This document shows, piece by piece, positions 36,385-48,200 of a DNA stretch of 64,000 bases. The stretch is taken from positions 53,153,885-53,217,884 of the forward strand of contig CAIIXF020000001.1 in assembly GCA_903813345.2 (NCBI GenBank). Reading direction: 5' to 3'. Both the position numbers and the translations under genes were made by a program. Below the pieces are notes generated by a model that did not search any database, was not told the origin of the DNA, and saw only the letters and a program-made list of their open reading frames with translations. This DNA is from Owenia fusiformis (Eukaryota > Annelida > Polychaeta > Sabellida > Oweniidae). Each line of letters opens with the position of its first letter. Position 1 is the first letter of the stretch.

Positions 36385-36680
36385 GTTTAATTAAAAAAAA
36401 GTCTTAAAAATATTACTTAGGAACGTAACCGGAGCTGGGAACGTAACCGGAGCAGATCAGTTGAATTATTTAATCAAAAAAATTAAAATATATGATTTAA
36501 AGCACATACTAATTTAAAAACATACGGGATTGTTCGAATGCGTATTTATTAATATATATGCTTTAAATCATATATATTTTATTTTTTTGAATTATATAAT
36601 TCAACTGATCTGCTCCGGTTACGTTCCCAGCTCCGGTTACGTTCCTAAGTAATATTTTTAAAACTTTTTTTTAATTAAAC
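36385..36680. mobile_element. 296-bp palindromic MITE with GGAACGTAACCGGAGC pairs
   Basis: Inverted arms from GTTTAATTAAAAAAAAGT to its complement at 36680. Each arm holds GGAACGTAACCGGAGC twice or its inverse, and ATATATGATTTAAAGCA. The centre is near 36530. No coding sequence. Confidence 0.85.
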
Positions 36681-36923
36681 AGAAGTTAAATTAATAATCA
36701 CTGAAATTATACCGATACATATATACTTTCTCAAAATCTGAGTTTACTGAGTTTAAATATCGCTTAAACCTGGCAAATATGCGTTGTTTTCATAATTTGA
36801 GCTAGAACCATATGATAATTTATCTCATAGAACTTTCTCTTTATCTCATAGAACTTTCTCATTCTTCTGATGGGCCCTCTGATGGGCTTAGATTACGATG
36901 AAGTAACTATTTCACTAGTCTAT

Positions 36924-38580
36924 CAGTGGCGGATCAAGCAATTAACAAGGGGGGGGGGCAGGCCCGTAGCCAGGGGGGGGCCCCCTGATATCTCCTAAAA
37001 AAATGTGGACCTACCTTTTTGCTTCCTTGAAGAAAAACTTGTTCTTCCCCACATTCACTGGGCAATTAAGATTAAAAAAACTGGCATTAATGTGCATTGT
37101 TTTTCGAATTTGGGCATTATTTTTCATAATTTGGCCCAATTTTTTTCGCGGACATATTTGTCCCCCTTTCAATCTGATTTTTTTAGGATCATCCTTTGTG
37201 TTTTGTTAAACATAGCCTTCTGGCGGTTCCAGGGGGGGGGGGGGCATGGGGGCATGGGGGCGCCCCCCTAGGATGGGCCCGGAAAAAAATGTTGGTCCAA
37301 AAATATTGAAAGGGCCTCTTTAGTCAAGGGAAAGATCAATACCCGGTGATTTCAGCGGGAAGTGGCGTTTCGTTCAGTGGATGAGCGCACGCATAAATGT
37401 GATTATCCAATATAATTAGGGTATTAATGTAGGCTATAAGCACAGTGACCTACAGAGGGCGCTATCACAAACAAGTACTGCACGAACCGATAAATTCCCG
37501 GGTATTGTAACGCCCTTGCTTTAGTGGGCCTTTTTGGGCATAACTTGACCCTTTTTGGGCCTTATTTTTTCAATTTCAGGCCAAATTTAAAAAAGGGCTA
37601 TAAATTTTCAAAATTTTGACCCGAATTTTGGCATTAGGGCCCGAAAAAATTTTACGCACGCCCATCGTATGGCCGCCATACGATGGGCCCAGAAAAAATG
37701 TTGGCCAAAAATATTGTGGCCTCTTTAGTAGGCCTCTTTGGGCATTAATTGACCTTTTAGGCTTTATTTTTTTCAATTTAAGGACAAATCTTCAAAATAC
37801 GGGGTCATAAATTTTCAAAATTTTAGAGCCCTAAAAATTTTACGCGCGGCCCTAGGATGGGCCTAGAAAAAAAGGTTGGGCCAAAAATATTGTAGGGCCT
37901 CTTTAGTTGGCCTTACTTGACCTTTTTACTTGACCTTTTTGGGCCTTATTTTTCAATTTTGGACCAAATTTTCAAAAAACGGACCATAAATTTTCAGTTG
38001 GTTCTAGGGCCCTAAAAGGTTTTCCGCGCGGCCATAGGATGGGCCCAGAAAAAAATGTTGGCCAAAAAATATTGTAGGGCCTCTTTAGTGGGATTTTATG
38101 GGCATTACTTGACCTTTTTGGGTTTTATTTTTTCAATTTTTAGGCCAAATTTTCAAAGAACGGGCCAAAAATTTTCAGAATTTTGGCCAAAATTTGGGTT
38201 TTAAGGCTCTAAAAAATTTTCTGCGCTACCCTAGGATGGCTCCAGAAAAAAATATTGGCCCAAAAATATTGTAGGGCTTCTTCAGTTGGCCTTTTTGGGC
38301 ATTATTTGACCTTTTTGGGCCTTATTTATTTCAATGTAAGGCCAAATTTTCAAAAAACGTGCCATAGATTTTCAAATTTTGCCTTAAAACCAAAACTTGG
38401 GCCTAAATTTTTGAAAAGTAAGGCCCATTTTTGATAAATTGGCTCAAAAGGACTAAGAAGGCCAAATTATGTCCAAAAAGGCCCATTTTTAATGCACCCT
38501 ACACCCAAAACCTAAAAAAAATTCTGGGCCCACTAAGGGGAGGGGGGAGGGCATTTGCCCCTCGGATCCACCATGTATTA
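36924..38580. repeat. GC-skewed element with ~180-bp tandem units
   Basis: Starts CAGTGGCGGATC followed by poly-G tracts and ends CTCGGATCCACC. Inside, a diverged unit (GGATGGGCCCAGAAAAAAAT, then TTGGCC, AAAAATATTG, TAGGGCCTCTTTAG) recurs at about 37271, 37681, 37855, 38037 and 38234, roughly 175-200 bp apart, with a foreign ~215-bp piece near 37318-37530. Open frames here are products of the repeats. CAGTGGCGGATC resembles the start of DNA-transposon derivatives seen in many invertebrates. Confidence 0.7.
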
Positions 38581-38699
38581 AGAAATCCGGCAAAAGACCA
38601 TTGTGCAATGATAAATGGAAAATTGTATTTAAATTGTAAAGAATTAACATTTGTAGATTGCCAGTTCTGGTTTCAGGGTTTGGCTATTCATTCATGGAC

Positions 38700-40377
38700 T
38701 TCTCTGAATTAGACATAATGAATTATCAAACTTAAATATTAATAAATCTCCAGGCCCTGATGGTTTCCACCCCCGCCCCCTTAAGGAAGCTGCACAATCC
38801 CTAATCACCCCCCTCACAATACTATATAACAAGTCTATGAAAACTGGTATTTTGCCCCAAGACTGGAAAAATGCCAATATCACACCTATATATAAAAAAG
38901 GAAGTGAAAAAACAAAACAAAATATAACCAACAGAAAGAAAAAGCCAAGCAACTATAGGCCAATCAGTTTAACCTCCATAATAGTGAAGATGCTAGAAAA
39001 GATTGTACGAAATGAAATAGTAGAACACCTACTTCAAAATGAAATTCTGAGTTATGACCAATTTGGCTTCGTGCCAAATAGATCCACCATCCTTAATCTC
39101 TTAATTTATCTTGAAGATATTACCAAAGACCTCGACAATGGAAAGCCAGTGGACATAATATACACAGATTTTAGCAAAGCGTTTGATAGTGTTCCGCATG
39201 AACGCCTGCTCTTAAAACTGAAATCGTATGGAATTCAAGGAACAATACTCACATGGATAAGATATTTTCTAATTAATAGATTTCAAAGAGTACTAGATAT
39301 AGTAAATGGAGAAGCGTCAGAATGGGCCCCTGTTGTATCAGGTATCCCTCAAGGGACCTGCCTTGGGCCATCCCTATTTTCTATCTTCATAAATGACCTC
39401 CCAGATGCTACAAAGAACAAAATATTAATGTACGCAGATGATGCTAAACTGTATGGTTGTGTACAAAACCAGGAAGACAAAAAACAATTACAATCGGACT
39501 TAGATAAAATGACAAAATGGTCAAAAGATTGGCAACTCCCCTTTAATACTGACAAGTGTAAAGTAATGCACTTAGGAAACAAAAATGATAATCAGGAGTA
39601 TACCATGGACAATAAAACCCTACAACAGACAGTGTTAGAAAAAGATCTTGGAATCAACATAGACAATCAACTTAAGTTTCATAAACATATCGACATACAA
39701 GTAGCCAAGGCAAATAGCATCCTCGGATTAATAAAAAGGACATTTTCTCATCTGGACAAAACTACCCTACCACTTCTCTACAAATCCCTCGTTAGACCCC
39801 ACCTTGAGTATGGAAATAGTATATGGAGTCCTTATACAAATATAGACATCATTAAAATTGAAAAAGTACAAAGAAGAGCTACCAAGTTAGTACCAACCTT
39901 AAAAGACTTAAGCTACTATGATAGGATGAAACAACTAAAACTCCCCTCCCTCCAATATAGAAGAACTAGAGGTGACCTAATACAAGTATTCAAGATAGTG
40001 AATGGTTATGACAGAATCAAACTCATGGACATTGCACAAAAATCAGAAAATAAGATGACGAGAGGGAATACAGAAAAATTAAGCCACAGATATAGCAGAC
40101 TCGATGTAAGAAAAAATGTATTTGGAAATAGAATCGTCAACACATGGAACAATCTTCCCCAATCTGTAATAGACACCACAGATATAAATCAATTCAAGAA
40201 TGGAATTGACACTAGCACCTGATGAGACAGAAATTCCTTCACCACAACTAACCCATGTCCAGTGAGCAATTAAACAACGCCCCCCTTAACATGATATGAA
40301 AATAATACATAAAAAGATCTGGATTATACAGGACTATCCTTCTTCCAGAATTATAGATATAGATATAGATATAGAAG
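38700..40377 (+). mobile_element. 5'-truncated CR1/L2-like non-LTR retrotransposon
   Basis: The element begins inside ORF2 (SPGPDGFHPRPLKEAA before the first ATG) and ends in a short ATAGAT microsatellite at 40357-40377, typical of CR1/L2-group tails. The endonuclease domain and ORF1 are missing, which is the usual 5' truncation of these elements. Its reverse transcriptase frame is still open (separate entry). Confidence 0.85.
38837..40222 (+). CDS. Reverse transcriptase part of a CR1-like retrotransposon
   Basis: A 461-residue open frame with the RT blocks in order: NYRPISLTSIIVKMLEKIV, DQFGFVPNRST, TDFSKAFDSVPHE, SGIPQGTCLGPSLFSIFINDLP-type block (here split for length), and the catalytic YADD at residues 199-202. 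After it comes the C-terminal region usual in animal CR1-like elements (GDLIQVFKIVNGYD, then NRIVNTWNNLPQSV). All catalytic residues are present and no stop or frameshift is seen, so the insertion is young. The true protein would start further upstream; the ATG chosen is only the first in the remaining frame. The copy lacks its endonuclease and cannot move by itself. Confidence 0.93.
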   Translation: MKTGILPQDWKNANITPIYKKGSEKTKQNITNRKKKPSNYRPISLTSIIVKMLEKIVRNEIVEHLLQNEILSYDQFGFVPNRSTILNLLIYLEDITKDLDNGKPVDIIYTDFSKAFDSVPHERLLLKLKSYGIQGTILTWIRYFLINRFQRVLDIVNGEASEWAPVVSGIPQGTCLGPSLFSIFINDLPDATKNKILMYADDAKLYGCVQNQEDKKQLQSDLDKMTKWSKDWQLPFNTDKCKVMHLGNKNDNQEYTMDNKTLQQTVLEKDLGINIDNQLKFHKHIDIQVAKANSILGLIKRTFSHLDKTTLPLLYKSLVRPHLEYGNSIWSPYTNIDIIKIEKVQRRATKLVPTLKDLSYYDRMKQLKLPSLQYRRTRGDLIQVFKIVNGYDRIKLMDIAQKSENKMTRGNTEKLSHRYSRLDVRKNVFGNRIVNTWNNLPQSVIDTTDINQFKNGIDTST

Positions 40378-40562
40378 TCCAATGGGCTAATAAAATGTGT
40401 ATCTCATGCGGGGGCCCATGGCCTGTTTTTATATGTTTTTTTTGTATGTCGTGCAAAGTTTCCCGTTCTCCTAGCATTTGTTCAGTCCAATCGTACCTCT
40501 TTCCCTTACCTCTTACCTCATATTGCAAATTTCGCGGGAAATTTACTTAAAATCTAATGTTT

Positions 40563-40657
40563 ATGTCACGTGACTATTTCTACTTCCGGTTGCAAGGTGT
40601 TGAGAAATTTGAAAAATAAATTATAGTAAAAACAACGTATTCGATGAGCTGACGAAG
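40563..40657 (+). promoter_or_regulatory. Putative ELAC1 promoter and non-coding first exon
   Basis: TCACGTGA (E-box, 40566-40573) and CTTCCGG (ETS, 40583-40589) lie 10 bp apart, followed about 70 bp later by a strong splice donor (GAA|GTAAGT at 40657). The next good acceptor leading to a start is at 45200, directly before the ELAC1 ATG exon. This would make a 5' UTR exon with a 4.5-kb first intron holding the mobile-element cluster. Inference from motifs only. Confidence 0.35.
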
Positions 40658-41003
40658 TAAGTAATTCTAAGTGATAACGAAATATTGATTTATTTAAATT
40701 CAATAATTAGAAGCATCTCTTGTGTATATCATATAATGACTATGTTCTCGTCTAAATGTTTTATTGAGCCGCTTGGGATTTTTTTGAAAAGTAGACCACT
40801 GATTGACTGAATAATCTACTTTTTCATACATTCTATAGAATTATCAACACTCAATTAATAATCAAGGTACACTAATGCACATCTTGTGCAAAAATGAAAG
40901 ATGTAGACCATGTTTGGAATGAGTTATGTTTATCTGGAAATAGCACATGGCCATAAGTTACTTCCTGCGAAAGCTATTGGATTTTGATATAATAGCTTTC
41001 CCA

Positions 41004-41504
41004 CGGAGCATTTTGACAGCTCCATGATCGTGACCTTTGAAATCGAATTAAGTCGATCCGCGGCTTACTTTTGGTCTCTAACTGTGTCTTACATCAGTAT
41101 CATCAATCCGTGTAAGTATCGGAGCGCTGGAGTACTTCTTTTTCGATCAAGACTTGTAATTGTCAGTCGAGTGAATCGTTTTACTGCCAAATTCCAATAT
41201 GGCGGTTTCTGCTCGGACATTTTCGTAAATCTCCGGAGGTTGTCCGAACCTAACTAATTCTCAAAATTCATTTCGTTCGTTGCGTATCTCGCACCTAGCA
41301 AACCGCCATATTGGAAATAGGTCTAAAAAACTTTCACTCGATGAACAATTTACAAGTCTTGATCGAAAAAGAAGTACTCCAGCGCTCCAATACTTACACG
41401 GATTGATGATACTGATGTAAGACACAGTTAGAGACCAAAAGTAAGCCGCGGATCGACTTAATTCGATTTCAAAGGTCACTATTGATGAGCTGTTCACTTC
41501 TCCG
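41004..41504. mobile_element. ~500-bp hairpin MITE
   Basis: Arms 41004-41218 and 41299-41504 are imperfect inverse copies, with an ~80-nt loop. Matching pieces include AATCGAATTAAGTCGATCCG, GAGCGCTGGAGTACTTCTTT and CCAATATGGCGGTTT. Size and form match the 27305-27808 element but the sequence does not, so it is another family. The open frames on each arm mirror each other and are not genes. Confidence 0.85.
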
Positions 41505-41659
41505 TTTGAGAGCCATAAGTTTCAAAATCTAACATGGCTCTCGAAGTGAGTAAGCCATAAGATTTCATCAAAGTACAGGATGAGCCAAAAAAGGTAACCC
41601 AAACAAATGATTATAACTCCATCTTTCAACATGGATTTGAAATCATATTTGGTACAATT

Positions 41660-42143
41660 CAGGCCTGTCAACTGTCCCGCAATTTGCGTATTTGTCACGC
41701 ATTTGCTGAAGAATTTGAAGTCACGCCAGTTTTTTTTGCGTGACACAAAATGTCACGCAAATACGCATTTTACCTGGTAATTGTCACGCAAATATGTTTC
41801 TGTAAAAATTTTTTCAAAATATGTTTATGATACGGTAAAAATACGAACGTCGGAAAAAAACGAACGCAATTTGTTCGGATTTGTCACGCGAATCCGGTAT
41901 ATGTCACGCATGTTCATTGGAAATTTTCGTACCTACCCCCCCCCCGTTGATGATACCGCGAGCGTAGTGAGCGCGAAAAATTTGAGGTTATAAAAGTTTA
42001 GCAAAGGTGCTCAAACTTTGGCCAAAGGTGTTTAAAAGTTGGCCAAAGGTGTTCAAAATTTGGACAAAAGTGTTCAGATTTGGACTTCGGTGTCCAACAT
42101 TTGTAAGTCACTCATATTAGGTGGTCCCAAGTTGACAGCCCTG
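41660..42143. mobile_element. hAT-like MITE nested in the mariner-type element
   Basis: Ends CAGGCCTGTCAACT and the inverse of CAGGGCTGTCAACTTGGGAC; a direct ACAATT lies on each side (41654-41659, 42144-42149). CAGGG-type ends suit hAT elements, though those make 8-bp duplications and only 6 bp are visible. Removing it restores the matching arm of the host element, which proves the insertion order. The interior has several TGTCACGCAAATACGC-type direct and inverted repeats. Confidence 0.75.
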
Positions 42144-42360
42144 ACAATTGAACCTTGTTCAATGTTCATTCATTCTTCTATAAGTTTCTTTGGTCTATTT
42201 TTAATGGTCACAATTTTATGGCCAAACATGCATACGTGATTATCGCATCCTACGACCCCTTTAGATTGTGGTCGTACGCGCATATAGTTCGTCAGTCAAT
42301 GTTTTTACAAAGTTGGAGAAAATACTACGCATTGCACACCTAAATGACCTACCTCGATAC

Positions 42361-42681
42361 ATTCCTTAGTATTTTAGAATTCTTTTTATGTTGTTAGATC
42401 GCCAATTGTATGGGTTTATCGGCAGAACGAAGAGATTTTAGTTTTTACATCGGAAATATATCAGCAATTTTCAAAATGTCGGAAGGGGAATTCCCCAGGG
42501 ATTTCCCTTATGACTTGTGCATGCCGGGAACTGAATGGAGGAATTTGACGGTTGAAATAAGTTAAATATTACACGCAAATATTGCTATCAAAAACGAAAA
42601 CCTCTTCGTTCTGCTGATAAACTCACACAATTGTTGATTCAACTACACGAAAAGAATGCTAAAATAACAAGGAATCTATTG
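42361..42681. mobile_element. ~320-bp hairpin element
   Basis: Imperfect inverse arms, with ATTCCTTAGTATTTTAGAAT on the left, the inverse near 42660-42675, and GGCAGAACGAAGAGATTTT facing AACCTCTTCGTTCTGC. No coding sequence. Confidence 0.75.
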
Positions 42682-42692
42682 AAATAGGTATC

Positions 42693-43153
42693 TTAGGGAT
42701 GCAGTACCAGGTCAGCGTAGAAAAAGTTCCAGACATTAGATTTTGCTCATATTTTTTACAATGTATCACTATGATGTTATCATCATCCAAGTGCAATATG
42801 AAGAGGATTGACCGTCTGGTAATTACAAAATAAAAAAATTATTTTACCCACCCAAAATGAATCTTTTTACTTTTTTGAGTTTTCAATAGAGCTGGCACCT
42901 TTCGAACCCTGGTTTTCGTATCCACTAATTGCGACTCAAGAACAAGTTTTCCCATAAAAGTGAAAGGGATAAAATATGCTTGATAAAATGTTTGCAATTT
43001 AATTCTTTTCTGGAAACACCATTATCAAAATAAACTATAATTTTTGAATAAGACTAAATGCGAAAATGACGTTCTTGGGAGCTAGCTTTCTCAAACCGGA
43101 AGTCAAACCTGCGCAAACAGACGTGAAAACCGACCCGGTACTGCATCCTTAAG
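42693..43153. mobile_element. Small inverted-repeat element
   Basis: TTAGGGATGCAGTACCAGGTC at the left faces GACCCGGTACTGCATCCTTAA at the right, about 460 bp apart. The interior is not repeated and has no convincing frame. It follows the hairpin element at once. Confidence 0.55.
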
Positions 43154-43922
43154 TGTAAGAAGCGTAGAAAATTCTCCCATGTTGTAATCGAACAGACAAA
43201 AGAATAAGACGTTCGCAAGACTAGAACGTAGAGATAGTCTTGGAACGAGATAACATACGTGATAGGGATGTAAACCCTCATTCATCCAGAACCCCCCTTT
43301 CTTTATAAAACAAACCCCCAGCCAGGAACAACCCCCTTTTCTGAAAGATCAACAAACCAAAGGCCAGGAACGAATCCCACTCTCAGAAAGATGACTATTT
43401 TTCCCTGAACAATGAATCACACATTTATACTAGCTAGTTAATGAGTGTGTATACTATATTCTGTAATTTGATTGGTTTGTTGAAACTGCTGCCATCTTGC
43501 AACCCCTCCCCTCATCCCCTTTGCCTTGAAACCCCCTCCCTTCTTCACTATAAAACGAACACCCAGGCTTGAGAAAAATTGAACCCCCCATGGTAAATCC
43601 TGGCTATGCCTTTGGAGAAGCATTTGAGAGTTGAAACAAAAGATAAGAATTATGGCTATAGGTATTTTTTGAACATGTAAACTGGTAAACAGAACAACTT
43701 CACCTGATGTGTTCAAATTAACCTCCACAGATGAGACTTGTCTTTTGAGGATGCTTTGTAAAATAGCCATAAAATCGTGGTCATTTGAAGTAGACCAATG
43801 AATCTTAGTAGAATAAAAGAACATTAAACAAAGGTTCAATTGTGCCAAATATGATTTAAAACCCATGCTGAAAGACTGACTTATTAACATTTGTTTGGGT
43901 TACCTTTTTGGCCCACCCTGTA

Positions 43923-45200
43923 CAATGTACATACTGTCCTAATCACAAGCTTGATCGATCTTGATTACCACAGATACTATCCAAAACAAATCTAACTGCA
44001 CTACTGGACCGATGCCATACCACAAGTGTGACTGAGGTAAGGTATCTTCTAGGACCATTCTCATACTAGAAAGCAGGAAAGTCTGACCATTGCCATATCT
44101 CAGAAGTCATACATTTCGGGACATTCTCATACCAGATCTTAAAATTTGGGTCTATTGCCATACCAAATGTTAAAAAAGATAACCCACATGTGCTGAGGAT
44201 CCTTGCAAGCTTTATACAATGAACCCACTGCACTGGGAGCCTAACCATTTCCTCTCTAATTTGGATGCTATTATTTGGGTGTATGGAAAAGATCTCAAAG
44301 GGTCACAACAGCCCCCAAATGCAATAAAATGCCAAATACCAAGATATTGACCTTTGACCTTGGAATGACCTTGACCCATAAAGTTGACCTTGACCTCGGG
44401 TCACCTAATCATTGGTCATCGATGGTCACAGCACAGACCAAGGGTCTTGAAAAGCCAACTTGATAGTTGGATACATTTTAATCACGACCTTGTAAAGCTA
44501 TTTTCTTCCTCTAATTTTGCATCTATTCATCTTTATTTATGTAAAAGACTGACACCCGACCACCAACCACGTAGAGAGTGACTGGGTGGTGGTTTGTCTT
44601 TTCCTTTATACCCCTGTTATCTGGCACAGTTCCTGACATCTATCTAGTATTCCAACCAGGAATAGCAGACTTTCAAGTTGTTTTACTTTAAAGTGCAAAC
44701 CTTTCGAGGTAATGAACCTCTAGAGGTTCAACTTTAAAGAGATAGGTTATTTATGAATTCTAGGGCATACCCCCTCTTAAGTAGTTCTTGTAGGCTAACA
44801 GGAGGAAATATACCCCATAGTTCTAGATGAACCTATTGTCATGTAGAACTTCATCAAGAACTTAGAGATGAACCTACCTCCGTGTGAAAATTAACAAACT
44901 AATCTAAAATCTCTGCAGTAGTGTTGTCATCCTGACTCTACCTGTACGACTACAGTTATGGTCAAAACTTTGACTGTCAACTTACTAGTCAGGGCTGCCT
45001 ATGGATATGCAGAAAAGACTTACCATCAGGTTTACCACTGACCCCCGAACAGTCACATACCACAGTTGGCCAGTTGGTTTACATGGTGGTTCTTTCACAA
45101 AACAATAAACAAATACTCTATTCTTATACATTTTCAATAAGGGGCAAATAATGGCATGCATATATTTCAGGCAAAATCACAATGGGTGCTTTGTTTCCAG
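43923..45200. other. Stretch before the first ELAC1 coding exon
   Basis: No gene is seen. It holds a run of TGACCTT/TGACCT words (44345-44405) and an 18-bp perfect palindrome TGAACCTCTAGAGGTTCA (44713-44730). It probably belongs to the first ELAC1 intron. The acceptor tttgtttccag ends at 45200. Confidence 0.5.
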
Positions 45201-45231
45201 GTGTTTTCTTATTTATGATAACAGTAGGACA

Positions 45232-48200
45232 ATGGAGATCACATTTCTTGGAACAGGATCTGCTTATCCTACACCAACACGTGGTGCTTCTTGTATAATC
45301 TTCCGAAATGGTAAGATATATAGCCATATATTGCACAACGATTGAGTGTATTCAATATAAAGGATTTGAGATCAAGGCTCAATGATCTGATTGATTTAAA
45401 TTCCCACATAGCTTGGTAAAGTTTGTCCAATTCCAGCCAATCCAAACACAGTATTTTCACCTGACAGCAGTGCGTGAAATTATCAATAACGCATTCTTGA
45501 TGAGGGAGCTGGACTCACTGAACTTTGCCAATTTGACCCTTGCAAAAAGTTTCAGCGAAAACCTGTTGTTTTAGTGATTTTATATCTTTTAAATGACATG
45601 GAAGAACATATTTTACAATGTGTGAAAAGAATTTAAGCCCAAGACTCAATGCATTGTGGAATGACCATCCATTCAGGCGTTGTTTCCTAAAATTAACACT
45701 CGATGCTAAGCATTTCATGCAAATTTTGGCAAGCAATACCTTCAAGAAATGGTCATTCAACAATGCACTGAGTCAAAGGCTTAAATCCTTAAATATATGG
45801 TTCTTGTATAAAGATTAAATCAAGGCTGATAGGCCAAGTTATGGGTATCATAGAATAAATGAGAGCATTAAATGAGCAACAATTCACTGAGTTCTGGGCT
45901 TATTAATTCTACACAAGGCAAAACATTTTTAATAACATTTCAAATTAAAAAAATGATTTGTTCTATTCATTGCTCAACCTATGTTTCACTCAGCCAGAGT
46001 CATATAAGCCCCCCCCCCATATAATAACAGACTACATGCTATCATATTGTCTCTGACTGAGCCATGTATAATTACAGTACCTTATTGGCTAATCTTTAAT
46101 GATCACATTTTTTATCGCACAAGGTCATTGTTTTTTCTTCCATTTTAGCATTAACATATGTCCTAATATAGGCGCTGTTGGTAACCTTGGTATCACATGA
46201 AAATCCATGGTATTGTTAGACCCTTTACATCACCGTACTGTCTAATTTGAAGTTTTTATAAAATAAATCATCTGAAACAGAAAACTTATTGAAGATTGTC
46301 TGACAATGCCCCATGTCTTACAATGCCCCTATGTACTCTAATTAGGAGAGGACCTAACACATGTGTGAGTCTTGTGTCCAATTCTTTTTGTTTGCCTCAA
46401 TTTAAACTTTGATATGAACATATTGTTAACATTAGTTGAATAAAATATTTTTCATGAAAAATTGTTCCGCTTTTACAGTTTTCCTTATCAGCCATGCATT
46501 GTAGCAGGACCCTTCCATGTTCTTGTGTGTCTAGCTATACATGAATACTTGTTAAGGTTTTTAATGGAAATACAAAAAATACTAAATGCTGTTGTCTTTA
46601 TTTTAGATGGTAACTACTGGATGTTTGACTGTGGTGAGGGATCTCAAATCCAACTCATGCGAAGCTCAATAAAACCTGGAAAAATCAGCAAAATATTTGT
46701 CACCCATCTCCATGGTGACCATGTAAGCGAAAATATGTTTATTTATTCAAATATCAGAATTAAATGTGTAGAGGCAAACAATCTTATAACCTCAGTGTTA
46801 ATGAGATTGTGATAATGATTCCAGAAAGGTGAGGGCAGGGGGGGGGGGTGTTGCACATTTTTTATTTGTGCCCAAGAGCATGATTTGGGATACTGGGGAT
46901 GATTCAAGATACTAATATTCAAAAACTATGATTTATTATTCTTATACCACTCAGTTATTTTCAGAGATAAAGTCTATAGTTCTTTATTATCCCTTCAAAC
47001 CAAGTTCGGTGGGATATAAGGAACGCCTCTGTCCATCCTACCATATGTCCATCCGTATGGTGACCTTTACACAATATTTATAATTTTTGCTGTTATGTGT
47101 TTTTTACATTTTTTACTATGACTCAAAAAGTAATAGAGCAATTTTTTTCATATTCAATATGTGAATAAGCATGGCACACTGTCTTATGACACTATGGCTA
47201 TTTGAATGTATGTGTGCAATTTTGTTGAAATTTTATATTTGCCTACTTTGAAGCATATTATATTTTTTTCTTATTTTGACAATTTGGCTAATGAGCGACC
47301 ATTTTGAAAATTGTGGCCGTTTTATGTGTGTTATTTTGAGATTTTGGCTATAACTGCAAAAACTAGAAGAATATTGTTAAAATGGGACAAGACTCAAAGT
47401 CCAAAAATTAGCCGTGGTGCTAAGATAATCACACATATTATTAATTTGAAAAAAATTAAACTTCTGACATTGCAATTAATAGTGCAAGCAATAAAAATTT
47501 TACTTGTTACAAATACATAAAACAAAATGATTTATTTATCAGAGCTTTATGTAACTGCACATGGAGGATGAGTTAACGTTTATATATAAGCATGCGGGCG
47601 TTGGAATAGTAAAGAAACTGTTTAGGACATGTAGGAAGGGAGACATTTTTTGGTCAATATCTTTCAATAGTCTACCATTCTGCCTATTCTACCACTCTGC
47701 TTCTTCATAAACACATTTACAGTTTCCTTGAAAAACTATTGGATTTAGAATTTTAGGCCAAGTGTGTTTGCTTGCACCCCCTGAACCAACCCCCCCCCCT
47801 CCCCTAGCTTCGGGCCTGAGAGGCAAGCAGAGGTAAATGTGATGATTTACAATAACAAAATAGAGGCCTCATATAAGATGGCTAAAGGAAGATCTGATAG
47901 TGCAGAAAGGATAATGAAAGATTATAATCTCAGCATTACATAGTTCAACAACAATATCATTTATTGCTACATGTATGTATTTATCAAAACTATATGTGTA
48001 CTATATGTACATGTTGAATATAATAAAATATAAGTCATTAACATAAAAAGCATAAAAATGTCAGCACCTGCTAAGCCAGTGATCTCCCCAGAATTAAAGC
48101 AAGTGGGCGCAGCACCTAACTGAGATTTTAAACACAGGCTTGCACCCACCTAAAATCCATTTGTACCCACTTGAAAATGAGAAAAATCATGAAAAATGAG

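Larger units (their letters stand above)
41576..43920. mobile_element. Mariner-type inverted-repeat element carrying nested insertions
   Basis: Ends CAGGATGAGCCAAAAAAGGT and the inverse of CAGGGTGGGCCAAAAAGGTA, flanked by TA on both sides (41574-41575, 43921-43922). Inverted repeats extend about 150 bp or more each, through CCATCTTTCAACATGG, ATATTTGGTACAATT and GGTCACAATTTTATGGCC. The left repeat is broken by the hAT-like insertion at 41660-42143. Further hairpin elements lie inside. No transposase coding is recognisable, so it is non-autonomous. Confidence 0.8.

Noticed and set aside
37003-37810. Frames in the GC-skewed repeat
   Set aside because: Low-complexity products of diverged tandem units with poly-G tracts.
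41024-41497. Two opposite 77-78 codon frames
   Set aside because: They are the two arms of one hairpin element; the proteins mirror each other because the DNA does.
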